Shown here: positions 1 to 10,677 of the stretch, piece after piece | How the letters are laid out: every line of letters begins with the position of its first letter | Position numbering within the stretch: the stretch's first letter is position 1 | Assembly (NCBI GenBank): GCA_027604665.1 | Contig: JADGIZ010000024.1 | Coordinates: forward strand, 1-43,422 | Direction: 5' to 3' | Length of the DNA: 43,422 nt | Origin: Polyrhizophydium stewartii | Taxonomy: Eukaryota; Chytridiomycota; Chytridiomycetes; Rhizophydiales | Made by a program: the position numbers and the translations under genes | The notes under the pieces: generated by a model | What the model was told of the DNA's origin: nothing | The model's database searches: none | Seen by the model: only the letters and a program-made list of their open reading frames with translations

Positions 1-468
1 AGCTTCTCGGCGAGCTCCGACTCGACAGCATCCTTGTTCGACAGTGCCGCATGCAGCTGCTTCTCGAGATCGAGTGCGCGCTGCTCGGCGTCGCTCTTGT
101 CGGACTCGATCTGCGCAAGCTTCTCGGCGAGCTCCGACTCGACAGCATCCTTGTTCGACAGTGCCGCATGCAGCTGCTTCTCGAGATCGAGTGCACGCTG
201 CTCGGCGTCGCTCTTGTCGGATTCGATCTGCGCAAGCTTCTCGGCGAGCTCCGACTCGACAGCGTCCTTGTTCGACAGTGCCGCATGCAACTGCTTCTCG
301 AGATCGTGTGCGCGCTGCTCGGCGTCGCTCTTGTCAGATTCGATCTGCGCAAGCTTCCCGGCGAGCTCCGACTCGACAGCGTCCTTGTTCGACAGTGCCG
401 CATGCAACTGCTTCTCGAGATCGAGTGCGTGCTGCTCGGCGTCGCTCTTGTCCGATTCGATCTGCGCA
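1..468 (-). repeat. Four tandem 117-bp repeats coding for a 39-residue coiled-coil unit
   Basis: Units lie at 1-117, 118-234, 235-351 and 352-468 and differ at only a few bases, so the array is young or homogenised. It may continue left of the window. Read on the minus strand in the kinesin frame, each unit begins [18 protein letters not shown] and ends [12 protein letters not shown]. Hydrophobic positions follow a heptad pattern. 39 equals four heptads plus eleven, so each unit carries one four-residue stutter. The repeat sits in the kinesin stalk; the exon begins near 481 after a probable intron of about 130 bp. Confidence 0.9.
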
Positions 469-3400
469 AGCTTGTCGTAGAGTAACTGAAGGTTTTGTTT
501 GCTGGATACTGACGACGCTTTCTCATGAACGAGCGATGCCAAAAGTCGCGCAATTGGCTGCACGCGTCTTCTTAGTTAACTAGAGAATCTTCTGCTGCGT
601 AGCAAAGCAGACTGCCCTACCTGTAGCTCGATTGACAGGGATGCATCGTCGACAACGCCTCCCTGTTCAACTATGAGGTTGATTTGCGAAACAAGGCTTG
701 CGAGCTTGGGATCCTGAATCGCTTGTAAGCAAAGGTCGTAACGAGCCTTAGAATTTGTCTTGCTTACCTCTTCGTCCTTCGAACCTTGCCGCAGCGACAA
801 CAGCGAAGCAGAGCTCAGACGCGAGCCACTGCAGTTGCACACCAGCGTAAGCGCCGTGTCTGTGGAGGAAACAAAAAGCAGCATACAAACTAGCTTTGAG
901 TAGCAGATCTAACTTACGAGTCGGGCCTTGTGCCTGAGCTTGACTCGAACTTTGTGTCTGTCAGCAAAGCCGGCGTTTGGGCTGATGTCGAAAGGCCAAA
1001 ATCGATTGTTGCGCCCGGAAACCATGTTTGGCGGCGTGACAAACGCATGCGCTGCCAAGCACCATTAGCACGCTTTCTCCCCAATGTTGACGCTCATGGG
1101 TGCAAACAAGTACCTTGCCAGCAGGCGCCGGGAACTCCTCTGGTCCGACTCTGGACGCATCGATAATGAAATGGCTCAAGCTGTTGAGCTTCTCGCGAAT
1201 GAGAAGCTGTGATTATCTGTCAGCCAACATCGCTGTTCGTTTCCCACCATGCGCAGTCGTGTGGCCCACCCTTTCCTCGCTTGTCTCATCATCTCCGAGT
1301 ATGCTGTCGCCATCAACGGTGGATCTGCTCGGTGGGCGCTCAGGCGACTTTTCGCGGGAGGTGCGCCTTTTGGAGCGACGAAGCTTCTGCTAGCCAAAGC
1401 AAATGAATCAGCACAACCGATAAATGATCTTGCTGCCAGCGATCCTGCATGTTGTTGCAGAAAATCGCACCGAGTTTGTCTCCTTCGGCGCATCTGCAGC
1501 AGCTGCAGTTGTGAACGCGGCATTTTGCTTGCTGCCGCCGGACGTGAACTATAACGATGAATCGGTGCGGTTGCATCAGCAGCGCTGTCAGCAAAGCTGA
1601 AGTTCAGATGCCGCGGCTGAGGGCATATCACCTTGCTAAGCTGCTTCTTAAGGTCTTCAATTTCGCGCCGATACCTCTTCAACAGGGTCTCATCCGAGAC
1701 GGTCTGCCGGGTTCACTCGGTCAGTATTGCGAGCGCAGATCTACAAACCGGCGGGGCAGCGCGCTTGCTGGGGTACCTCATTAACGTGCGGCTTGTTGGT
1801 GATGGTCTTGGCACGGCTCGCAAATCTCAAAGTCGAATGTGTTTCATCGGCATGTTGCGCAGCAGGAGTGATTGTACAGATGATGGCTGTTTTGGCGTTT
1901 CCTCCCAGGGACGGCTGGAGAATCCGCGTGAGTTTCGAGTCGCGGTATGGGATGTGCCTCCTGAGTCGATGCCATTGGAATTCAAATCAGCCCGTGCATT
2001 GTGAACGCAGCAGCAGCTTCGACGCACTTGTCGCCGCCATCGGAAAGTTTCCCGATCACCGTGGCAAGCGCGAGAAGACTTTTGTTGATGTGGCCGCCTT
2101 CCTTGAGACGCAGACCCTCCGCGCCCGTGTGGCCTGCACGCTCGGATCCAGCCAGGTCGACAAGATTCTACACCCGGTGCCCGATATGGCACAATCGAGG
2201 GGTAGTCAGTTGATGGGAACCATCTCCATATGCTCGTGCTGACGCCTACAAGATTGGATACACGAACTGCTCCGCCTTGCGCGCTGCCATCCTCTTGTCG
2301 AGACTTGCTTTCAATCACCTGGATAAAATAGAGTGTTAATACAAATCCACGCCTGTGAAATGGAACTGCATATACAGCGCCAAAGATACCATTTTGAAAA
2401 TGGTGTGAGAGCGGCTGCTCTTCTCGTTCATGTTTGTTTCGCCAGTGTGTCGGTTGCCTGGGATTGCAAAGGATCAGCACTCGGCAATGATTGCTGCAAG
2501 CATGCTGCAGGCTCGCCATCACATGCGAGCAATAAAGAGGAAGACATATAGTACGTACTTTCGCCAAGCCTCAGTAGTTCCCTGACTTGCCCGGGCGACG
2601 TGACCACACTCTCCGACAGGTTTCCGACAAAGATCTCGCGCTAGGGTCGGCACAGGCGTGAGCGTTCAATCGAAAGGTGAACATGCACAGAAACAAGCAA
2701 CTGAAATGAGAGCGCACATTAACTGTCTCGTGGATTTTGAGGTTGGTGTTCTTGGGGGTGATAAGGTCTTTGATGACCTCATTGTAAATCTCGAGATAAG
2801 ACACGCGCAGCAGATACTCCTTGTCAGGATTCTTGACAAAGGTGCAAAGAGAGGCCGGGGCACTGCATGTCAGCGATATCAACGAGTCCCGAAGACGCGT
2901 GCTTGCACGTAGGCACCATGGAAATATGCCGGAACACCCTTTCGAGTGCGAGAGGAATAATGCCCGGCTCTGAAGAGTCGCCCATCATGGTGTGTGTCTT
3001 GCCCGACGACGTCTGGCCATAGGCAAAGATAGTCCCTGGTCACTCTCTGTCAATGTCCGCGCGACCGCAGGTGCAGTGCGTCCGAAGGCGCCGCCGGCGC
3101 CGGCCGGTCGGGCGGATGCGCTGCTCACCGTTGACGCCCAGCATGCACGATTCGACAACGGCGTCGGCGACAACGTCGTAGACTGTCCTCGTGGGCTCCG
3201 CTGGCCCAAAGATGTGGTCTGGGGGGGGGGCACCGAGGCGCGCAAGTGCGGCATGTGCGTGGGACCGTGCGTGGCAGAGCACGGCCGCAGCACGCGGGCG
3301 ACGCGGCGCGGCGAGCATCCGGCCAGGCGACGTCAGCAGCGGCGGCTTTCTCATGTGTCGGACACATCCCGCACCAAACGTGTATGCGCTGCTGCCCGGG

Positions 3401-3576
3401 GCTGCGGCCTTGGCGCCTTCGCCCAGAGCGCTCGTGGGGCCGACCAGCGAGGCGGACCATATTGTGTGTGCGTCGTGCCCCCAGGCTCCTGCGCCGGTGT
3501 CTGCGGCGCCGGCCCGCTCTCGGCTGTTGAGAGGCCGGATGCGGATCGCCACGGACACGGCCTCGCGCTCGTCCAT
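1..3576 (-). CDS. Kinesin-7 (CENP-E-like) motor protein, 3' end beyond the window
   Basis: Plus-end-directed microtubule motor of the kinesin-7/CENP-E type, expected to act in chromosome alignment. The start is the ATG at 3576, opening with [19 protein letters not shown], the usual kinesin beta-1 strand. Exons that I can join are about 3576-3375, 3218-3129 ([10 protein letters not shown]) and 3035-2917, which holds the P-loop GQTSSGKT near 2995-3020. Then follow [18 protein letters not shown], switch I ([13 protein letters not shown], near 2420-2450), switch II ([14 protein letters not shown], near 2120-2165) and [13 protein letters not shown] (near 1920-1960). A neck/coil region ([11 protein letters not shown]) and further stalk exons lead into a repeated coiled coil at the left edge. 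The motifs RLGE-N-RH and VVTSPGQV favour kinesin-7. All motor signature residues are intact. The gene is head-to-head with the HEAT gene that starts at 3916. The C-terminus and cargo-binding end are not visible. Confidence 0.9.
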
Positions 3577-3915
3577 CTGAGCCAAAGTGCGATGGGCCTG
3601 CTTCGGGCCAAAGTCACTGCCTCTGGCACTTGGGCTCGCGGCGCATGCTCGGCTGGCCGGATGCCACACGCTCCACCGCACGTGCGCAGCACATTGCCGC
3701 AGCTCAGGTCGTGGAGTCGAACGTCGGCGACCCGCGCAGCCCTTCCAGCGATCGTGTGCGCCATCCAAAGGAGAGCACGTTGCACTCGCCGGGCTCGAGA
3801 GCCGACTTAGTGGAGGTGAGCGCTGCGACGACATAGTGGGTTCTTGGTGGCCAGCGAGGCTGCCGCCGCGGCATGCCGTCGTCGGATCCGGACCAACCGA
3901 CTCTTTGACCTTTGG
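3577..3915. promoter_or_regulatory. Divergent intergenic region between kinesin-7 and the HEAT gene
   Basis: About 340 bp between two head-to-head start codons. It must hold both 5' UTRs and promoters, unless an upstream exon of either gene was missed. I see no TATA box, repeat or RNA gene in it. Open frames cross it on both strands, but they look like chance frames in GC-rich DNA. Confidence 0.4.
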
Positions 3916-6900
3916 ATGGCATCGGCGCGACTCCACCAGTTGTCGGCGTTGCTCGCGCTGCCGCCGAACCAGCTCGCCCATGTGCACGACAGCGTGTGGG
4001 CGACGGAGCTTCCGGCGGTGGTTTCATCTGTGACCGCGCTGGTTGCTGCCGCGGCCGCCGGTGCTGCGGGCTCGGACTCGCATCCGGACGCGGGGGCGGA
4101 AGCCCAGGCCTCTCTTGGCCTCATGGCGCGTCGCCTCAACGTGCTCGTCCAGTCCAAGTCGCTTCTCGGCCAGAGCGTCGGCCTCTTTGTCGTCGGCCGC
4201 ATCGCACCCGTGTGCACAGACGCACCGCTCTCGGCCAATCTCCCGACATGGTTCCAGGGCGCCGTGGCTGCTGCTGCTGCTGTGAGCCGCCCGCCGAAGC
4301 TTGCGGTTATTCCCCCCCCCATTTTTTTTTTGTTATGAGCCGTTGTCCCAAATGCGCTGGTCCGGCGGGCGCTGACGGCCTCGATCTGCACCACAGCGGC
4401 CGGGCGAGCCAGCGGCCCTCTGCAACGCGCTCGGCGCGCTTTCGGAGCTCGTTCGCGCAAGCAAGTACAACGCGGATCTCCGCAAGGCAGTGCATGCGTC
4501 ACTCAAGCGCATCCTTGATCTGTTGGCAGACAACATGTCTCGCCCGAACCCCGTCAAGGTAAGCCTTCACGACGGGCGCCAGGCTGCCGCGCGCGGCTCT
4601 CTGGCTCCAAATTGATCGGGCTCTCTTTTCAATGTAGGACGCCGTCTTCTCGCTGATTACCAGCGTCGCCTGCCACCAACCCGCAGCCCTGGCCAGCAAG
4701 AGGACCGAGTTTGTCAACACAGTCATGCGCCATCTGCTCGAGCCAAGCATCTCCCACGACAAAAAGAGCGTCAAGCGCGCTGCTGCCTGCGTGCGATCTT
4801 TTTTCTTTTTCCAGGACAAGAGGGCATTCGACCACATTGGGTTTGCCGAGCTGATCTCCCAGCTTGTTGCTGCTTTAAACTCCCTGCTTGAGACAATGGC
4901 GCCTGGCATTGGCACTCAAGGTGCGCGCGTCAGACGCTCAGCTTTGAGCTTCATTTCCACTAACCCGACCACTCTGGGTGTTTGCCTATGCTCATCTACA
5001 ACCAGAGGGCCGCAATCCAACTACAGGGCTGCAACACGACGGTCCTGTCAACGCTCTGCTCGAGGCGCTTCCGGACGCATCAGATGCTGCAGCCTTATTT
5101 GCGCACCTGGCTGCGTTCGAGAGAATCGCTACGGCCGTCAGACATCTGCTTTGGTACGGAGATCACTTTTTATCGGGCAGCATCAAGACATATGGCTGAC
5201 AGCCCCTATGCACCGCAAACGCAGCAACCACGAGCCGCTGCAGCTCTTTGAATCCGACGTCATGTTACTCGCGGACATCGTAGATCGCGCGTACGAGCTG
5301 ATTGAGCACGCGCAAGTTGCAAAGGGAGTCAGACTTCCTTCTTCCGGCCTTTCAGCGCTGGCGCATGCCGCAAACATGATGCTCGTTGTCTCTGTTGCTC
5401 TGTAAGTCTAATTCCGCTTGAGCCAGCGCCGCAAGTGTGTTGTACGCATCAGCTTACGCCAATCTCGACCGCGTCCAGAGCGCGCACCCACGAGCACCCG
5501 AGACGCTTCCGCGACCTTGTTAAGAAAGCCCTGATTGTGTCGCAGGGGTAGGTTTTGCACGCGCCTGTGCCGAGCGCGTTCATGTTACGTATTCTGTCAA
5601 TAGCTGACCAACATTCGTCGTTGCAGCCGCAGCCGCGTGTCCGCGTTCGCGGCCGCAAAGCTTGCGCTGGAATCGCAGATTGTCGGTCAGGAAGACTCAC
5701 ACTTTATAGCTCAGCGCGTTTCTGATGAGCTCAAGGCGTGGCAGGCGACAATTTCAAGCCCCCAGCGCTCCGAGGTGAGCGATTTTGATGCAGGATCCAT
5801 TGCAGCGCCGACGTGCCGAGTGTTACGCCGGCCAAGTCTGCTGACAGGTGTATGCGCAAAGGCGGCGCGCAAGCGCAAGTACGGCCAGGCGGCGCTTGCG
5901 ACCCAGGGAGGAAACGCCGCGTTCGACATTCAGTCAAAGTCGCTGCTGGCTGGCCTGAAGGGTAACCAAAGTTCACCTGTCCGGCTTGTGACTCGGCGGG
6001 CCATGACATCTAACTCCCCGTTGGCTGCTGCAACCGCGATGAGCGCAGCTATCATGGTGCCAGGGATACCTCTTGATGATACGTCCATATTCGAGGAATT
6101 GATTGTTGCATGCCTTGCTCATGGTGCCTCTGAGCAGCCCCAGGACTTCAACCGACGAGCCGTTGTTGTAATTCAGTCTGCGCTCATCAACGCGCTGGCT
6201 GTCGTGATTGCAGGCAGCGACCGTGCGCTGCTTGGAGGTCGTTTTGCGCTAGCCTTGAAAGTGGTTGCGCGCTGCATGCACCATCCTGAGCCCGAGGTAC
6301 GCACTGGCGCTCGCGGATGTGCTGTGATCGCCCATCAGACTGACAAAATGCATCATGTCGCAAGATCCGCGAGGCTAGTGCTGCAGCAATGGGCGTCTTT
6401 CACAAGATTATGCACCCGGCTCTTCCTCCGGCCATAGCAAGAGCCTGCGTGCCTTCCCTTTCCAACGAGGCGACGCCTTCTGCAGTCGCAAAATCCAGCG
6501 GACTCGAGGCGCTCGGCGCAGAGCCCACTTCAGCATCCACCTGGTCCGAGCTGACTCGTGCCGCAAGCAGTGCACAGACTGAGCCCGCATCGGTCCAGGT
6601 GCAAGCTCGACCTGCTCAAACGCGCACATCTACATCGCATTCTCTGCCGACTGCATCCGCTGCGCCAATTTCCGAGTTCGCTCATGCTTCCGCGCCTGCA
6701 ACTCTGCCCAAGATCGCGCCAACAGCAAACGGAGACGAGACTGGTGTGCGGCTCTTTTCCCCAAAGCCAGCAGCTGCCAGCTCTTTTACTTTGGCGCTGC
6801 CGGCCCAGCCGTCGCCACTCAGCAACGTACCCACAAGACCAGAGCCCATCCTCACCGGCATGGAGGTCGACGGCGACTCGGACGGGTCAGAATCCTTCCC

Positions 6901-6979
6901 GTCAATTGATGCTCGTGACGAGAGCGACGACAATGATGAAGATGTTGCCAGTGACAGCGTCCAGGAGGGCGACGATTGA
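3916..6979 (+). CDS. HEAT-repeat protein, tentatively symplekin/Pta1-like
   Basis: Symplekin/Pta1 is the HEAT scaffold of the pre-mRNA cleavage and polyadenylation machinery. The start ATG at 3916 gives MASARLHQLSALLALPP. An intron from about 4306 contains runs of C and T; its acceptor is CACAG near 4400. Later exons encode helical HEAT-like segments: LRKAVHASLKRILDLLADNM, then a segment near 4650-4790 reading RTEFVNTVMRHLLEPSISHD. Around 5490-5730, HPRRFRDLVKKALIVSQ followed by SRVSAFAAAKLALESQIVG resembles the symplekin stretch where a metazoan-type alpha-solenoid precedes KNLKLHLLSVL. A basic patch RKRKYGQ near 5875 also fits symplekin. The end is unusual: a Ser/Ala/Pro-rich linker and an acidic tail (DESDDNDEDVASDSVQEGDD), stop TGA at 6977-6979. 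I see no symplekin C-terminal domain. It could be another HEAT scaffold. Confidence 0.5.
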
Positions 6980-7068
6980 AAGTGCCATGAAAGCGAAAAA
7001 CTCTTCAATGCGCTCGATATCAGAATGGTGACTTTAATGGTTGTAAAACCTGCGTTAGTGCGAGTCTC
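6980..7068. other. Tail-to-tail intergenic spacer
   Basis: 89 bp between the stop codon of the HEAT gene (+) and that of NCAPG (-). It must contain both 3' ends unless transcripts overlap. No AATAAA is present on either strand. A TGTAA occurs near 7040 on the plus strand, but a single short match is not enough to call a poly(A) signal. Confidence 0.5.
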
Positions 7069-10000
7069 TTATGCAAGCGAAAGGTCGGCAACCGAGTCCG
7101 TGACAGTTTTGAGCTGCGCAGCGTCGCCCGTCTCGGCGTCGAGGGGCTTGCGGAATCGCTTGAGTGCAAGTGTCGACTGCGTGTCGGTGACCAGCGATTG
7201 AAGCTGCTGGGTCAGGGAGTCGATGTGCGCGATCTGCTCAGCCGAGAGGGACCCGGGAAGCGGCAACTTCGGCAGCACTTGGCAGAGAAAGCGGCGGTTC
7301 ACTGTTTGGAGGGCACATGTGGTCAGCAACGATTGCTGGAATTGGAATCCTGCTGCCACGCACTTGGCTGTCCATGGATGGCAGATTTGAGGCACTCCTC
7401 AACCAAATCGGTGAAAGTCGTGTCCGAGGCGTCCCTATTGCAAGTACAAGTTGGTCAGCCACCGACAGCTCCAAGAATCTCCTATAATGTGTTCGGCGGC
7501 AGACGTACGTGTCAGGCTTGGCCGCTGCTATCCAGTCGACTATCTGCGACGCGACTGCAAGAGGCGGAAGCATGCCCGTTGCCTCGGCTCTTGGCAGGGA
7601 TGAGAGTGCGAGGATGGCAGGCACAAAAATCTGCCGAGTCCCATGCTTTAGCATGCACCGGATGATGCGGCCGACGCGGTCAGACGTGGTACGCAAGCAC
7701 AGACCTTTGCGAGTTCTGCTGGAAGAAGATGACCAAATGCAGGCAGGAAGTAGCTCAATGACTGGCGGAGCTTTTGAATCTGTGATGTCGAGGGATGATA
7801 AAACAGGATGACCATAGCGAGCAAATCCTGTGTGTCCGTGATACGCTGCAAAAGCAGAAGTTTGCAGAAGCCCTCGACAGCAACAGAAAGCCGCTCAGAG
7901 TTGTTGCTCTTCAGGAACGTGCGCATGGCGGCCTGAACCTGCGACTAAAAGCAGCAAAGTGGTAAGCGCTCCGCAAACACCGTCAAGAACAAAAGATTAA
8001 CGCAATGGTGAGATACCTGCTTCTCAGCCAGCGCGTCTTTACCATAGTGCATGATGGCGTCGACAAAGTACTAATCGGAACGTCCCCATTGTGTCAGCGG
8101 AACGAGTAGGCAGGATACCGGCCCTCACTGGCATGTGGCGGTCGCAGAAAACATGAAATTGCATGGCCACACAAACCTGGAAGCTGCCGAGAGCGCGTTC
8201 GTCGTGGGATTCAAGGTAGGCCAAGAAAATATCCAGGTTCGCAGCGGCAAGTGTCTGTTGCATGTGTGTCAGTCCGACTTCTTGTGAATGCACAAGCATT
8301 GGAGAACAAACCTTGTCGAGAAGCGAGCACTGGGCCAGGCACGAAAGCGCGAGTTTCGAGATGGCAAGAATGCTGGAGCCAGTGCAAGGAAACACATACT
8401 TTTCGAGAAGCTCGTACATGAGGCCATGCTCAGAGTACTGCCGCGACAATGCGGCGTGTCAGCGAGCAGCGCATGGTACGTAGCTGCCACATGGCGCGGC
8501 GCACGGTGAAATCCAAGAGCTGCACAACGCCATGCACTGTATCGAGGCACTTGAGCATCGCGACGGCTTCAGTCTCGGACCAATTGCGATCCTGAGGCTG
8601 CTCAGAACCCATAGGTTCAGGCTCGGGCTCGAGGCCATAGCTCTCACGGATCCGGCCAAGGAGAAGCACGAGCTTGCTGGAGACGCGTCGTAAAACAGAG
8701 CGCAGAGGGCGTGAGTAAGAAACAGCCGCCACCCAGGCATCCTTGGAGCGTCGACCCACCTGACGTATTCGCTGGTGCCGTCGGACAGCTGCAAGCCCAG
8801 GCGGACGACATGCGCAATACCTGCGGGCGGCAAGTCCATCTCGACGAGGGCAGAGTCTACATAAAGCGAGCGTTAACGGCGCATGCCTTGAAATGCATCG
8901 CGGAGTCAACTGAGATATAAGCGCAAATCCGCACCCAGAAACTCAGAAAGCAACCGACGGCCAGTCTCGTCGCAAAGATCGAGGTTGATGCATAGGGCAA
9001 TCAACTCTTGGATGACAAACTCCAGCTCAAGCCGGGATGTTTCGTCTTCTTCGGACACAATCTGGCTCATGTAGCCCTGCATGATTCCGACCAGGTCCGA
9101 AAGCGACGGCACCAGCAGATCAAAGCCAGCGTCATCGTTGGCAGACTTGAGGTGAACGGCAAAGTGGTGTGCAAGGAAGGCTGCCTCGCAAGTCAAGGAC
9201 TGCCACTGGAAGTCTGGGCGAAGGACACCAAAATGTGTTAAGCAATCCGTCACGCAATCCGACTGGATTGCTTCTGCATACCACGGCTCTCGAAGCGGAG
9301 GCTCGGATTATGGCGAAAAAGGGAAAGAACAATGGCCGATGCGGCTTCGTAAGAGCCGCGAACGTCCAGGGATTCGACAAACTGCTCGATGCGATCATTC
9401 AACAGAGGTGCATCAGCGCGCCGCGACAAAACACTGAGAGCTGCGAATGGGTGACTCACGCCGTTGATTCCGCCGGCTTGCTTAATCCAGCCGCTTGAAA
9501 GCAACTTGATGCATGCCGCACGGACATTTGCGTCTCTGCCCGCGACAAGTATGCGGGGTCAGAATGCTGGTGTTGCGACGAGTCGAACTGTGCCTGAGAA
9601 TCGAAGCAAAGCATGGATAGTCGCACCTGTCATCAAGGCCTGTTTTAAGAAGCTGTCTGCGCAGATCGATCGAGAGCAGATCCGCAGCCTCTTGCTCAAG
9701 CGTGAGCTTGGCAAAGACGAGCTTGCGTACCGCAGGATCAATATCGCGCGCTCTTTCGACCAGAGCCTCAGCGGTTTCCAGCGTGAGCGAAAGGTTCCAA
9801 AGAACCGCCTTTCGCACGTCTGCACTCGTGTCGTGACTCAGGAGCGAGAGGAGCTGTACGCGAATCTGAGCGGCGTCGGCTTCGTCTGCCGAGTCCTTGA
9901 AGACGCGCAACAGGCTCAGTGTGAGCAGGTTCATCGGTGCTGGCTTCCATCGAATACGGGCCATGAGCGGGCACTCACATGAAGGCGGCAAAGCACCGCA

Positions 10001-10627
10001 GCAGCGCTGGCTCGCACCGCCGATTCTTTGTCACGCACGCGCTCGAGGACCAAGGACTTCACACGCAGGTATTGGGCCTCGCTGTTGCGGTTTGGTTGGG
10101 CGACAGCGTAACGACAGATCAGCACTCCAAAGCCGACGGAGAGACAAGTCGGCGGGAGCGCAGACGCGGCTCAGACGTACGTGATCTCGTCGACGGTGTT
10201 GAGTAGGCTCGCCAGGATCTGGCACGACCGAAAGCGAACGGCTTTCAGAGCCGCGGACAGACCCCTGAGCGACAACGGCAGCAGCATGGACGCAACGCGG
10301 GCAAGAGCTGGCATCGCGCCAGAAACCATCAGCATGAGGCACGGGTGTGCCTGACGCCTCCGCACGGCCCGCACCCGCGCCAGAGTCGTCAAGGCCTCGA
10401 CAGGCGCCGAGGAAAGCGCCCACGAAGGTCACGGCGCGGTCTGCCTCAGCGACGCCCTTGCCGAAGGCGAGGATGCGAAGCACGCAGTCCTCGAGGCTGG
10501 CGAGAAAGTCCGAGGGACCAAGCCTCTTGAGGAGCTTGAGAAGCGCGGCCACGTTCTTGCGGTGCGTGGACGTGCTGCGCACGGCGTCTTGGAAGACAGA
10601 CTGAACCGTTGTCGTTGACGCAACCAT
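7069..10627 (-). CDS. NCAPG: Condensin complex subunit 3 (CAP-G)
   Basis: Non-SMC HEAT subunit of condensin I, which with CAP-H clamps DNA during mitotic chromosome compaction. The start ATG at 10627 begins MVASTTTVQSVFQDAV. Family landmarks appear in the expected order. LKAVRFRSCQILASLLNTVDEI (near 10190-10260) matches the conserved N-terminal HEAT segment. RVKSLVLERVRDKESAVRAS lies near 10020-10075. SADVRKAVLWNLSL and DIDPAVRKLVFAKLTLEQE (near 9690-9840) match the segment before the LNDR motif, here GLDDR. The C-terminal Cnd3 region includes AVEGFCKLLLLQRITDTQDL (near 7820-7890) and IQKLRQSLSYFLPAFGHL. The stop TAA is at 7069-7071. Many short introns interrupt it. It is head-to-head with the orphan coiled-coil gene, with 50 bp between start codons. 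Confidence 0.92.
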
Positions 10628-10677
10628 GCAGCGATGTCCGAAAAGCGCGAGAATCCCGCCCGGCCGGCCTTTTGGCG
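10628..10677. promoter_or_regulatory. 50-bp bidirectional promoter/5' UTR, NCAPG and orphan gene
   Basis: Only 50 bp separate the NCAPG start codon (10625-10627, minus) from the ATG at 10678 (plus). The sequence TTTTGGCG at 10670-10677 abuts the plus-strand ATG and resembles an E2F/MBF-type core, which would suit a mitotic gene such as NCAPG. This is a single visual match, and the promoters may extend into the coding regions. Confidence 0.35.

Noticed and set aside
1..468. Possible CRISPR-like or satellite array
   Set aside because: The units are directly contiguous with no spacers, are in frame with a kinesin gene and encode a sensible coiled coil.
34..583. Three overlapping plus-strand open frames rich in Ser/Cys/Arg with repeats
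   Set aside because: They are antisense shadows of the 117-bp kinesin coiled-coil repeat. A repeat length divisible by three keeps any open frame open, and the minus-strand translation has clear coiled-coil composition.
3221..3230. Run of ten G and, at 4312-4331, runs of C and T
   Set aside because: Both fall inside inferred introns, next to an acceptor and a donor respectively. They are probably polypyrimidine or slippage tracts and may contain sequencing error; no function is implied.
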